A stretch of 40,112 nucleotides of DNA from contig JAQGHQ010000012.1 of NCBI GenBank assembly GCA_028288765.1, forward strand, positions 1 to 40,112, read 5' to 3'. The notes below the pieces were generated by a model. It worked only from the letters and a program-made list of their open reading frames with translations. It ran no database searches and was not told the DNA's origin. Positions 31,449 through 40,097 of this stretch are shown piece by piece; position 1 is the stretch's first letter; every line of letters begins with the position of its first letter. Source of the stretch: Gemmataceae bacterium (GTDB taxonomy: Bacteria; Planctomycetota; Planctomycetia; Gemmatales; Gemmataceae). Both the position numbers and the translations under genes were made by a program.

Positions 31449-32132
31449 ATGGCAGACACAGTAGTCCCGGCTGGCCGCATCCACAGCCTGCTCACCCCGC
31501 AAAACTGTACCGTCATCTTCATCGACCATCAGCCGCAGATGACCTTTGGAGTGAACTCGATCGACCGCCAGACGCTCCTCAACAACACGGTCGGGCTCGC
31601 GAAGGCGGCCAAGGTCTTCAGCGTTCCAGTCATCCTCACCACGGTCGAGACCGAGAGCTTCTCCGGGAACATGTGGCCGCAACTCACCGGGCTGTTCCCG
31701 GGCCAGAAGCCGATCGAGCGGACCAGCATGAACTCGTGGGAGGACAAGAAGTTCGTGGCCGAGGTCGAACGGATCGGGCGGAAGAAGCTGGTCATCGCCG
31801 CCCTCTGGACGGAGGTGTGTCTGGCGTTCCCGGCGATCCAGGCGATGGAGGCGGGGTACGAGGTCTACGCGGTCGACGACGCCTCGGGCGGGACGAGCGA
31901 GGTCGCCCACCGCTGTGCGATGCAGCGGGTCATTCAGGCCGGGGCTGTCCCCGTCACCTGGCAGCAGGTCCTCCTCGAATTCCAGCGGGACTGGGCGCGC
32001 AAGGAGACCTACGACGCGGTCATGGGTATCGTCCTCGAACACTCCGGGGCGTACGGCCAGGGGGTCGAGTACGCCTACACGATGGTCCACAAGCAGCCGG
32101 CCTACCCGGTTCGGCTGAAGGCGGGGCACTGA
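31449..32132 (+). CDS. YcaC-like cysteine hydrolase (isochorismatase superfamily)
   Basis: The 227-residue product belongs to the isochorismatase-like hydrolases and most resembles the YcaC group. The ATG at 31449 has GGAGG 7 nt upstream; the frame is open further up but without a ribosome site. Catalytic Asp26 (FIDHQPQMTF) and nucleophile Cys124 (LWTEVCLAFPA) are visible; the segment RTSMNSWED takes the place of the usual lysine-bearing loop, as in YcaC relatives. There is no signal peptide, so it is cytoplasmic. The substrate is probably an amide or related small molecule, not determinable here. It is first in a five-gene plus-strand run. Confidence 0.9.
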   Translation: MADTVVPAGRIHSLLTPQNCTVIFIDHQPQMTFGVNSIDRQTLLNNTVGLAKAAKVFSVPVILTTVETESFSGNMWPQLTGLFPGQKPIERTSMNSWEDKKFVAEVERIGRKKLVIAALWTEVCLAFPAIQAMEAGYEVYAVDDASGGTSEVAHRCAMQRVIQAGAVPVTWQQVLLEFQRDWARKETYDAVMGIVLEHSGAYGQGVEYAYTMVHKQPAYPVRLKAGH

Positions 32133-32299
32133 TCTCATGCCCGCCGAGCCGATCACGGTCGTCGTCTCCCGGGTCGTTCGGGGCGGGCGGGAGGGTGCGT
32201 TGATGACCGGCCTCATCGCGCGCCGCCGCCGCCCGGCGGCGGGTGACCGGGCCGCGACAAACCGCCGGGGGAGCCCCCCGGCCGGAGGAGACAACACGC

Positions 32300-34144
32300 A
32301 TGAGTACCGCAGAACTGATCCTTCACGGCGGGAAGATCACCACCAACGACCCCACAGGCGAGGCGGAAGCCGTCGCCTTTGCCGGTGGGCGGGTCGCGGC
32401 CGTCGGGCCGGACGGGGATGTGCTCAAGCTCCGCGGCCCGGCCACGACGGTCATCGACCTCGGCGGCCGGCGGGCCATCCCGGGCCTGAACGATTCGCAC
32501 CTCCACCTCATCCGCGGGGGCTTAAACTACAACCTCGAACTCCGCTGGGACGGGGTGCCGTCGCTCGCCGACGCCCTCCGGATGCTCCGGGAGCAGGCCC
32601 GCCGCACCCCCCCGCCGCAGTGGGTGCGGGTGGTCGGCGGGTGGACCGAGTTCCAGTTCGCCGAGCGGCGGATGCCGACCCTCGCCGAGATCAACGCCGT
32701 GTCACCCGACACCCCGGTGTTCGTGCTCCACCTGTACGACCGTGCGATCCTGAACGCGGCGGCCCTGCGCGCGGTCGGGTACACGAAGGACACGCCCGAC
32801 CCGCCGGGCGGCGAGATCCAGCGGGACAAGTTGGGCAACCCGACCGGGATTCTCATTGCCCGGCCGAATGCGATGATCCTCTACAACACGCTCGCGAAGG
32901 GGCCGAAACTCCCGCCGACGGACCAGCTAAACTCGACGCGCCACTTCATGCGCGAGTTGAACCGGCTCGGGGTGACGAGCGCGATCGACGCCGGCGGCGG
33001 GTTCCAGAACTACCCGGACGACTACGCGATCATCGAGGACCTCCACCGGCGGGGCGAGATGACCGTGCGGGTGGCCTACAACCTTTTCACCCAGAAGCCG
33101 AAGGGCGAGTTTGAAGACTTCTCGAAGTGGGTCGGGATGACCAGGCCGGGGGCGGGGGACGAGTACTACCGGATGAACGGGGCGGGCGAGATGCTGGTGT
33201 TCTCGGCCGCCGACTTCGAGGACTTCCTCGAACCCCGGCCGGACCTCGCCGCCGGCATGGAAGGGGAACTCCACCGGGTGGTACAGCTCCTCGCCGAGCA
33301 CCGCTGGCCGTTCCGCCTCCACGCCACCTACGACGAGTCGATCGCCCGCTTCCTCGACGTATTCGAGGCCGTGAACCGCGAGGTGCCGTTTAACGGCCTC
33401 CGCTGGTTCTTCGACCACGCCGAGACCGTGACCGACCGGAACCTGGAGCGCATCAAGGCACTCGGCGGCGGCATCGCGGTCCAGCACCGGATGGCGTTCC
33501 AGGGGGAGTATTTCGTGGACCGGTACGGCGCGAAGGCCGCGGAGCACACGCCACCGATCAAGAAGATGCTCGCGATGGGGATCCCGGTCGGGGCCGGCAC
33601 CGACGCAACCCGGGTGGCCAGCTACAACCCGTGGGTGTCTCTCTCCTGGATGGTGACCGGGCGGACCGTCGGCGGCCTCGGCCTGTACCCCGAAGCGAAC
33701 CGGCTCGACCGGGCCACGGCACTCCGCCTCTACACGCAAGGCTCGGCCTGGATGTCGGGCGAGGAGGCCGGCAAGGGCGCGCTGGCGGTCGGGCAGCTGG
33801 GCGATTTGGCCGTCCTCTCGGCCGACTACTTCCGGGTGCCGGAAGACGAGATCCGGGGGATCGAGTCGGTGCTGACGGTCGGCGGCGGGAAGGTGGTATA
33901 CGGGTCGGGAGTCTTCGCCGCACACGGCCCGCCGCCACTCCCGGTCACCCCCGACTGGTCCCCGGTCGCCGCGTACGGGGGATATTACTCAGGCGCCTCG
34001 CGGGCGAGTGGACAGCCCGGGCATTCGCCCCGGTGCTCGCACGGCTCCCGCCTCCATGGGCTCCTGCACCGGCTGTTCGGCCCGGCCCACCCGCAGGGCG
34101 AGGACCCGTTCTGGGGGACCGGCTGCGCGTGCTGGGCGTTTTGA
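32300..34144 (+). CDS. YtcJ-like metal-dependent amidohydrolase
   Basis: The 614-residue product is an amidohydrolase-superfamily TIM barrel of the YtcJ type. The ATG at 32300 has GGAGGAG 9 nt upstream. The metal-binding HxH is His67/His69 in LNDSHLHLIRGG. Further conserved points are FRLHATYDES, RWFFDHAET, VGAGTDATRVASYNPW and the C-terminal LAVGQLGDLAVLSADYF. Relatives hydrolyse N-acyl or formamide-type bonds. No signal peptide is seen, so it should be cytoplasmic. The tail beyond residue 570 is His/Gly/Pro-rich and ends GCACWAF. It follows the YcaC-like gene by 167 bp; both are small-molecule hydrolases, hinting at consecutive steps. Confidence 0.92.
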   Translation: MSTAELILHGGKITTNDPTGEAEAVAFAGGRVAAVGPDGDVLKLRGPATTVIDLGGRRAIPGLNDSHLHLIRGGLNYNLELRWDGVPSLADALRMLREQARRTPPPQWVRVVGGWTEFQFAERRMPTLAEINAVSPDTPVFVLHLYDRAILNAAALRAVGYTKDTPDPPGGEIQRDKLGNPTGILIARPNAMILYNTLAKGPKLPPTDQLNSTRHFMRELNRLGVTSAIDAGGGFQNYPDDYAIIEDLHRRGEMTVRVAYNLFTQKPKGEFEDFSKWVGMTRPGAGDEYYRMNGAGEMLVFSAADFEDFLEPRPDLAAGMEGELHRVVQLLAEHRWPFRLHATYDESIARFLDVFEAVNREVPFNGLRWFFDHAETVTDRNLERIKALGGGIAVQHRMAFQGEYFVDRYGAKAAEHTPPIKKMLAMGIPVGAGTDATRVASYNPWVSLSWMVTGRTVGGLGLYPEANRLDRATALRLYTQGSAWMSGEEAGKGALAVGQLGDLAVLSADYFRVPEDEIRGIESVLTVGGGKVVYGSGVFAAHGPPPLPVTPDWSPVAAYGGYYSGASRASGQPGHSPRCSHGSRLHGLLHRLFGPAHPQGEDPFWGTGCACWAF

Positions 34145-34244
34145 AAGAGTGCCATCAGACGACGTGCCGATCATGAGAGACGACACGCACGGCCCCACGC
34201 CTGCGCAACCGCGACGGCCTGTGAAGATCGGCGGGAGACGCGGG

Positions 34245-35840
34245 ATGGGCAGCCTTCTTCGTTCTCGGCGCCGGTTCCTGGCTGTGGCGGCCACGCTGCT
34301 ATTTCCAGGTGCAGGCGGACAGGCGCAACCTCCCCCGGTGGTCCCGCCGGGCGAGCAGTTCTCGCTGCCCGCGGCCGTACCGCCAAGCGGGGCGAATGAC
34401 GGCTCAGCCCCCGCTACGAGCCGCCCCCCGATCGGGGGCGCACGGGAATCGCGGCTCGGCCCGGGCCAGGAGGCCGTTGCCGGCTCGATCCCGACGGCCC
34501 AGGCCGGTACGCCGGAGTACAAGCTCCTCCGCTACCAGGAGGATTGGAGCTCCCTCAAGGATCCGGCCAAACGGACCGACTTCTGGGACCCGCTCAAGTA
34601 TATCCCGCTCGGAACCCGGGACGGCTACTACCTGACCCTCGGCGGGGACGTGCGGGAGTGGTTCGAGTCGTACCACAACGACTCGTTCGGCCTCGGGCCG
34701 GGGAATGCCCAGGGGTATAACACCTACTTCCTCCAGCGGTACATGCTCTACGGGGATCTCCACCTGGGCCCCAACGTCCGCGTCTTCACGCAGACGATCA
34801 ACGGGTTCGAGGACGGCCGGATCGGCGGCCCCCGCCCGGACATCGACCGGAACCAGTTCGACCTTCACCAGGGCTTCCTCGACTGGCGGTGGGCCCTGGG
34901 CGACACGGACTCGGTCACCTGGCGGCTCGGCCGGCAGGAGTTCGAGTACGGGACCGGGCGGCTCATCGACGTACGGGAGGGGCCGAATCTCCGGCTCTCG
35001 TTCGACGCCGCCCGCGCGCTGACAAAGATCGGCGACTGGGCGGTCGACGGGTGGTGGGCGAAGCCGGTGCGGAACAACCCGGGGACCTTCGACGACGACC
35101 CGAACCCGGCCGTCTCGTTCTGGGGCGTCTACGGCGTCCGGCCCGTCGGGGACGGCTCGAAGCTCACCGTCGACGTCTACTACCTGGGCTTCGAGAACAA
35201 GCAGGCCTCGTTCGACCAGCGCTCGGGCTACGAACTCCGACACTCGATCGGCACCCGCATCTGGGGGCGGCCGAAGCCGCTCGAGTACAACCTCGAGTAC
35301 GTCTACCAGTTCGGTACGTTCGGCGGGGGGCGGATCAGCGCCTGGACGGCGGCGAACGCCGTCCGCTACACGCTGGAGGATCTGCCCCTCAAGCCCCGCC
35401 CGGGCGTCCGGTTCGACGTGGCGAGCGGCAACCGGGACGCGGCCTCGCCGAACCTCCAGACGTTCAACCCGCTCTTCCCGGCCGGGGCGTACTTCAACCT
35501 GGCCGGCCCGTTCGGCCCGTTGAACATCATCGACCTGCACCCGACCCTGGACCTGACGCTCACCGACAAGCTCACCCTGTCGGCCGACTGGAACTTCTTT
35601 TGGCGGGAGAGCTTGGGCGACGGCGTTTACCTGCTGTCGGGGGCCCTCCTCGCGAGCGGGCTGAAGAGCGGGGCGCGGTACATCGGGTCGAGCCCGGCGG
35701 CGACGGTCGTCTGGAACCCGGCGCGACACGTGACGGTGCTCACGAGTTACGTCCACGTGTTCCCCGGACCGTTCCTGAAAGACGCCACGCCCGGGAAGCC
35801 CGTTGACTTCGTGACGACATGGCTGACCTACCGATTCTAA
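34245..35840 (+). CDS. Alginate-export (AlgE-like) family outer-membrane porin
   Basis: The product of about 531 residues is an outer-membrane beta-barrel. I chose the ATG at 34245 (GGGAG 7 nt upstream; signal peptide SRRRFLAVAATLLFPGAGGQA); the ATG at 34173 is an alternative giving 24 more residues. Barrel strands alternate throughout (YYLTLGGDVREWFESY, VRVFTQTINGFEDG, VTWRLGRQEFEYGTGRLIDVREG divided over residues about 210-250), and the protein ends in TYRF, the terminal Phe expected for assembly by the BAM machinery. The family was named from Pseudomonas AlgE, but distant members export or import varied anionic solutes. Here it is inferred to serve the neighbouring hydrolases and permease. 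Confidence 0.85.
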   Translation: MGSLLRSRRRFLAVAATLLFPGAGGQAQPPPVVPPGEQFSLPAAVPPSGANDGSAPATSRPPIGGARESRLGPGQEAVAGSIPTAQAGTPEYKLLRYQEDWSSLKDPAKRTDFWDPLKYIPLGTRDGYYLTLGGDVREWFESYHNDSFGLGPGNAQGYNTYFLQRYMLYGDLHLGPNVRVFTQTINGFEDGRIGGPRPDIDRNQFDLHQGFLDWRWALGDTDSVTWRLGRQEFEYGTGRLIDVREGPNLRLSFDAARALTKIGDWAVDGWWAKPVRNNPGTFDDDPNPAVSFWGVYGVRPVGDGSKLTVDVYYLGFENKQASFDQRSGYELRHSIGTRIWGRPKPLEYNLEYVYQFGTFGGGRISAWTAANAVRYTLEDLPLKPRPGVRFDVASGNRDAASPNLQTFNPLFPAGAYFNLAGPFGPLNIIDLHPTLDLTLTDKLTLSADWNFFWRESLGDGVYLLSGALLASGLKSGARYIGSSPAATVVWNPARHVTVLTSYVHVFPGPFLKDATPGKPVDFVTTWLTYRF

Positions 35841-35863
35841 CCCGGCACCCGATGAGGAACCTC

Positions 35864-36604
35864 ATGAACAGGCTCGCCAAAGTTGTCGCCCTCCTGCTGC
35901 TCCTCCCCGCCGGCGCCGCGCCCCCGGCGCGGGCCGACGACCCGGCCAAGCCGCCGGCCGAGACGAAACTCGCCGGCCCGGACGGCCTCTCCGTGATCGT
36001 CCGGATGCAGGGGCCGTACGACGCCGACGTGCCGCTCCAGGTGGTCTGCTACTTCAAGCGGACGGCCGACTCGGACAAGCGGATGGCCGGGGCCCCGGTC
36101 GAGCTCGACAAGCGGCTCGGCGGCCTCATCGGCTCGCTCCGCGCCCGCGGGGAGTTCGCCGGCGACGACCTGGAAACCGTTCTCATCGACGTGCCCGAGG
36201 GGACCATCAAGCCGAGACAGCTCCTGCTCATCGGGATCGGAGACGAGGCCTCCCTGTCGCTCGACAAGATGGAGCGGGTGGGGAAGGTCGGGCTCCGGGA
36301 GGCGGCGCGGGTCGGGGCGACCCGGGTGGCGTTCGCCCCGCTCATCCGGGACCAGGGGAACGACGCGATCAAGACCGGGGACGTGGAGACCGCCGTGACC
36401 CGCGGCATGCTCCTCGCCTACGACACCGAGCGGCGGCTCCAGAAGCAGGGGTTCGCCAAGGCGTACGCGCTCGAGGAGTGGGTGGTGGAGGCCGGCCCGA
36501 CCTACTACGACGAGACGGTCGCAGGGGTGAAGAAGGCGATCGCCGGGGCGGGCGACGCGGTCAAGGCCCGGGACCCGAAGCCGTATTCGACCAGGAGCAA
36601 GTAA
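35864..36604 (+). CDS. Secreted M17 leucyl-aminopeptidase N-terminal domain protein
   Basis: The product of 246 residues starts with a signal peptide (AKVVALLLLLPAGAAPPARA). I prefer the ATG at 35864, which has GAGGA just upstream; the ATGs at 35852 and 35819 are also in frame. The rest matches only the N-terminal, macro-like domain of M17 leucyl aminopeptidases (VVCYFKRTADSDKRM, LLLIGIGDEASLSLDKMERVG, RVGATRVAFAPLIRD). The catalytic metal-binding domain is absent, so peptidase activity is not expected. A ligand-binding or regulatory role is inferred. The porin gene stops 23 bp before this start and the MFS gene begins 10 bp after its stop, so it is within an operon. Confidence 0.85.
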   Translation: MNRLAKVVALLLLLPAGAAPPARADDPAKPPAETKLAGPDGLSVIVRMQGPYDADVPLQVVCYFKRTADSDKRMAGAPVELDKRLGGLIGSLRARGEFAGDDLETVLIDVPEGTIKPRQLLLIGIGDEASLSLDKMERVGKVGLREAARVGATRVAFAPLIRDQGNDAIKTGDVETAVTRGMLLAYDTERRLQKQGFAKAYALEEWVVEAGPTYYDETVAGVKKAIAGAGDAVKARDPKPYSTRSK

Positions 36605-36614
36605 CGGGGGGAGC

Positions 36615-38300
36615 ATGGCCGCGGACACGACCGTCGATCACGCGGCCGGGGATTCCCCCCCCTCGGCCTACGCCCCGCTCCGCCGGGCGGTGTTCCGCGG
36701 GCTGTGGCTGGCGTCCCTCGCCGCGAACGTCGGGACCTGGGTCCAGAACGTCGGGGCGGCGTGGCTGATGACGGGCTTGAGCCCGTCCCCGCTCCTCGTC
36801 GCCTTGGTCCAGGCGGCGACCACCCTCCCGGTGTTCCTCGTCGGCCTCCCGGCCGGGGCCCTGGCCGACGTCGTCGACCGGCGGCGGCTCCTGCTCGTCG
36901 CCCAGGGGTGGATGCTCGCCGCGGCCGGCCTGCTCGCGGCCCTCACCGCCGCCGGCCTGGTGACGCCGGCCGTTCTACTGGCGCTCACCTTCGCCATCGG
37001 CCTCGGGTTCGCCCTGAACGCCCCGGCCTGGCAGGCGGTCATCCCGGAACTCGTGCCGCGGGAGGAGGTCCAGGCCGCGGTCGGTCTGAACGGCATCTCG
37101 GTCAACGCCTCCCGTGCCGTCGGCCCGGCGGTCGGCGGCCTGCTCGTCGCGGCGGCCGGGCCGGAGGCCGCCTTCCTCTTATACGCCGTGTCGTTCGTCG
37201 CCGTCCTGGTCGTCCTCTACCGGTGGGACCGGCCGGCCGAACGGAGCACCCTGCCGGCCGAGCGCCTGGTGGGGGCGATGCGGGCCGGCCTCCGGTACGT
37301 CCGCCACGCCCCGGCCGTCCGGGCGGTCCTGGTCCGGACGGCGGCGTTCGTGACCGGGGCGTCCGGCCTCTGGGCGCTTCTCCCGGCCGCCACCCGGGCC
37401 GACCCCGGGCGGGGCCCGGGCGCGTACGGCGTCCTCCTCGGGTGCCTCGGGGTCGGGGCGGTGGCCGGGACGTTCGCCCTGCCGGCCGCCCGTCGGGCCT
37501 GGGGCACCGGGCGGGTCGTCGCCGCCGGGACCCTGGCGTTCGCCGTGGGGACGGGCGTGGTCGCGATCGTCCCGGTATACGGGGGGTGGTGCGCCGCCCT
37601 GATCCCGGCCGGGGCAGGGTGGCTCGCAGTCCTGACGAGCCTCAGCGGTTCGATCCAGAGCCTGGTCCCGGGCTGGGTGCGGGCCCGGGTGATCGCCGTG
37701 TACCTCCTGGTCTTCTACGGGGGGCTCGCGGGAGGGAGCGTCGCCTGGGGGATCGCCGCCGACCGGGTGGGGACCGAGTCCGCCCTCGCGCTGGCCGCGG
37801 CATGGACGGCGGCCGGGCTCTTCGCCGCCCTCCGATACCGGTTACCCGAGGGGCCGCCGCCCGACGTCGAGCCGTCCCGCCACTGGCCGGAGGCCCCGGC
37901 GGTGCCGGACCCGGACGCCGCCGGCGGCCCGGTGCTCGTACTGGTCGAGTACCGCGTCCGGCCGACCGACGCGGAGGCATTCCTGGCCGCGGCCGCCGGC
38001 CTGCGGGCGACGCGCCTGCGGAACGGGGCGGTCCGCTGGGACCTGTTCGCGGACACCGAGGACGCGGGCCGGTACGTCGAGTCGTTCCTGGTCGAGTCGT
38101 GGGCCGAGCACCTCCGCCAGCACGACCGGGTGACCGGAGCGGACCGGGCGGCCGAGGCGGCGGTGCGGGCATTCCATGCCGGGGACGACGCGCCCCGGGT
38201 CACCCACCTGATCGCCGCAACCGGCCGGCCCAGGAAGGGGGCGGCGGGTGAACGGACAACGACGGGGGCGGGGGTCTTCATCCCCCCCAGAGTTAGCTAA
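36615..38300 (+). CDS. MFS permease fused to a C-terminal dimeric alpha/beta-barrel domain
   Basis: The 561-residue product starts 10 bp after the previous stop, behind a GGGGGGAG ribosome site. Residues about 20-415 hold some 12 hydrophobic segments with MFS marks (GALADVVDRRRLLL in the 2-3 loop, RAVGPAVGGLL). The group resembles EntS-type exporters of the MFS_3 family. Residues about 439-535 form a soluble domain (VLVLVEYRVRPTDAEAFLAAA, then RWDLFADTED, FLVESWAEHLRQHDRV) like the antibiotic-biosynthesis-monooxygenase fold. This fusion is known in part of the family, and its function is unclear. It is the last gene of the run; no clear terminator follows. Confidence 0.9.
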   Translation: MAADTTVDHAAGDSPPSAYAPLRRAVFRGLWLASLAANVGTWVQNVGAAWLMTGLSPSPLLVALVQAATTLPVFLVGLPAGALADVVDRRRLLLVAQGWMLAAAGLLAALTAAGLVTPAVLLALTFAIGLGFALNAPAWQAVIPELVPREEVQAAVGLNGISVNASRAVGPAVGGLLVAAAGPEAAFLLYAVSFVAVLVVLYRWDRPAERSTLPAERLVGAMRAGLRYVRHAPAVRAVLVRTAAFVTGASGLWALLPAATRADPGRGPGAYGVLLGCLGVGAVAGTFALPAARRAWGTGRVVAAGTLAFAVGTGVVAIVPVYGGWCAALIPAGAGWLAVLTSLSGSIQSLVPGWVRARVIAVYLLVFYGGLAGGSVAWGIAADRVGTESALALAAAWTAAGLFAALRYRLPEGPPPDVEPSRHWPEAPAVPDPDAAGGPVLVLVEYRVRPTDAEAFLAAAAGLRATRLRNGAVRWDLFADTEDAGRYVESFLVESWAEHLRQHDRVTGADRAAEAAVRAFHAGDDAPRVTHLIAATGRPRKGAAGERTTTGAGVFIPPRVS

Positions 38301-38992
38301 GATCGTCCAGCCGGAAGATGATCAAGAGCCCGATCCCGTTACCCCACCCCCCGACTCACCCACCCGGGGAGCCCGCCCCGACACTTGAGATTGCCAACCC
38401 GCGGCGGCGCCTGCCGGACGGGCTCCGGCGCCTCGTCGACTCCGTCGCGTTGATCGCACCGGCGGCCGAGGACCTTCCGCCGAACCCGGTACGGCGGTGG
38501 TCGGCCGAACGCTCCTTCCCCGAGCGCGCAACTTCCCACGGGGTTCGCGCGTGCGGCCGCCGAGGGTCTTGGGAAAACTCCGGGCCGCGGCCGGATCTCT
38601 GCGGCCCCTCTACCAGAGATGATCGTGGCGGGCACCCCGCGGGCGGTCGATTCGGGATCGTCCCGGTCTCGATTGATGTCCCATGCCGGCGCCGCACGAG
38701 CATGTCACTTGGTGGGCCCGAATCGCACACTCGTGCGCTCCGCGCCGGCGAGACTACACCGTCTGGAACCAAACGCACCTGCTCGAACGCGCTGACCGAA
38801 CGACAGGCGCTCCATTTGCCAGGTCTCCGGTCCGATCCGTCTTACCTATCCCCTCAAATCGGCACATCTATCTCCCCCGAACCCGCTGGCCGGCCTGTAT
38901 TTTTTTCACTCCCGCGCGCCGGCCTCAGACGTGCTGCTTCACGGGGTCGGCGGGTCATACCCCGCCGACCGATCCCCATGTCTGGAGTACCC
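38301..38992. other. Intergenic region upstream of the SYLF gene
   Basis: These 692 bp contain an open plus-strand frame that joins the SYLF gene, but its translation is Arg/Pro-rich without domains and seems not to be coding. A T-run at 38900-38906 and a hairpin at 38945-38970 are the only structures I see. Confidence 0.5.
38945..38970 (+). promoter_or_regulatory. 5' leader hairpin before the SYLF gene
   Basis: GGTCGGCGGG (38945-38954) pairs perfectly with CCCGCCGACC (38961-38970) around a 6-nt loop. The stem ends 13 nt before the GGAG ribosome site and 22 nt before the start codon, close enough to influence initiation or mRNA stability (inference). Confidence 0.55.
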
Positions 38993-39769
38993 ATGACCCG
39001 AATCCTCCCGGCCGCGGTCGTCGCCACCGTTCTAACTGCCTCCTACGCCCCCGCACTTCCCCCACGGCTGGCCCCGGCTCCGCCCGAAACCCTGCTGTCC
39101 GCGACCGTGGTGCTGGACGAGCTGGCCGCGATCCCGGCCAAGGGGATTCCTCCGGCTCTCCTGGCCGACGCGCAGGGGGTGGCGATCATCCCCCGGGTCG
39201 TGAAAGCCGGGTTCATGTTTGCCGGCCGGGGCGGACACGGGGTGGTTCTCGTTCGCGATAAGAACGGGGCCTGGGGCGACCCGGTGTTCGTCAACCTGGG
39301 TGGCGGCAGCGTCGGGTTCCAGGCCGGGGTCGACTCGACCGACGTGGTGCTGGTCTTCCGCAACCGTCGGGGCCTGGACCGGCTGCTCGAAGGCAAGGGG
39401 AAGGTGGCACTCGGGGCCGATGCGGCGGTCGCCGCCGGCCCGGTCGGGCGGCAGGCGATGGCGGGAACAGACGCGCTGCTGGAGGCCGAGATCCTGTCCT
39501 ACTCTCGGAGCCGGGGGCTATTCGCCGGGGTGTCCCTGGACGGGACCGTGATCCGCCCGAACCCGAACAGTAACGCGATGTTCCGGACCGACACCCGGCC
39601 CGAGGTGGCCAAGCAACTGGCGGCCCTGAAGGCCACCCTCGACGCGATGACCCGCCCGCAACCGGTCGGCCAGCCAGTCGTCGCGCCGCCGGTCGCGGTG
39701 CCCGCCCCACCGGGCCAGCAGCCCCCGCCGGTGAGCGTGCCGGCCACCCCGCCGCCGGCCCGGCCTTGA
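38993..39769 (+). CDS. SYLF (Ysc84-type) lipid-binding domain protein, exported
   Basis: The 258-residue product has a signal peptide (ILPAAVVATVLTASYAPAL) and a SYLF domain from about residue 30 to 210: IPPALLADAQGVAIIP, GFMFAGRGGHGVVLVRDKNG, NLGGGSVGFQAGVDSTDVVLVF and SYSRSRGLFAGVSLDG, all typical of the family. SYLF domains bind phosphoinositides in eukaryotes; bacterial members are exported and of unknown role. I prefer the ATG at 38993 (GGAG 5 nt upstream) to that at 38978. The tail, after about residue 218, is a Pro/Val-rich low-complexity stretch. A strong hairpin follows its stop. Confidence 0.92.
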   Translation: MTRILPAAVVATVLTASYAPALPPRLAPAPPETLLSATVVLDELAAIPAKGIPPALLADAQGVAIIPRVVKAGFMFAGRGGHGVVLVRDKNGAWGDPVFVNLGGGSVGFQAGVDSTDVVLVFRNRRGLDRLLEGKGKVALGADAAVAAGPVGRQAMAGTDALLEAEILSYSRSRGLFAGVSLDGTVIRPNPNSNAMFRTDTRPEVAKQLAALKATLDAMTRPQPVGQPVVAPPVAVPAPPGQQPPPVSVPATPPPARP

Positions 39770-39784
39770 TCGTAAGGTGTGCCC

Positions 39785-39821
39785 ACGGCGTCGGGCCGGA
39801 ATCTTCCCGGCCCGACGCCGT
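39785..39821 (+). terminator. Strong hairpin, probable terminator of the SYLF gene
   Basis: A perfect 15-bp GC-rich stem (39785-39799 with 39807-39821) closes a 7-nt loop AATCTTC, 15 bp after the SYLF stop. No T-run follows, so it would be a non-canonical terminator or a 3' end stabiliser. Confidence 0.65.
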
Positions 39822-40078
39822 ATCTGGGGCGAAAAGAGGTGATCAAACCATCATGTCTACCGTTGGGCTGACGGAACCCAGCGCTGGGGAGATGAAGAAT
39901 TAGCCGCCAGGTTTCGGTCATTTGGTCCGCCTCAAAACGCATGTATGCATCGAACGGAATCTCGGCGATCTCCGGCGAAAAGAATCAATCCACGACGGCG
40001 TCGGTAGCAGCGTTAGGTATCCGGCAGGTGTAAAGCGACCCGCAGAATGACGGAGACACTGAGGACAAGCCGTCTCGT

Positions 40079-40097
40079 AGGGCACGCACTGCGTGCC
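40079..40097. repeat. Short palindrome GGCACGCA-C-TGCGTGCC
   Basis: Eight-base arms GGCACGCA and TGCGTGCC are separated by one base and preceded by GTAG. Short intergenic palindromes of this form recur in many bacterial genomes; only one copy is seen here. Confidence 0.5.

Noticed and set aside
38318..38977. Upstream extension of the SYLF gene
   Set aside because: Arg/Pro-rich translation without domains would displace the signal peptide; starts at 38978 or 38993 fit better.
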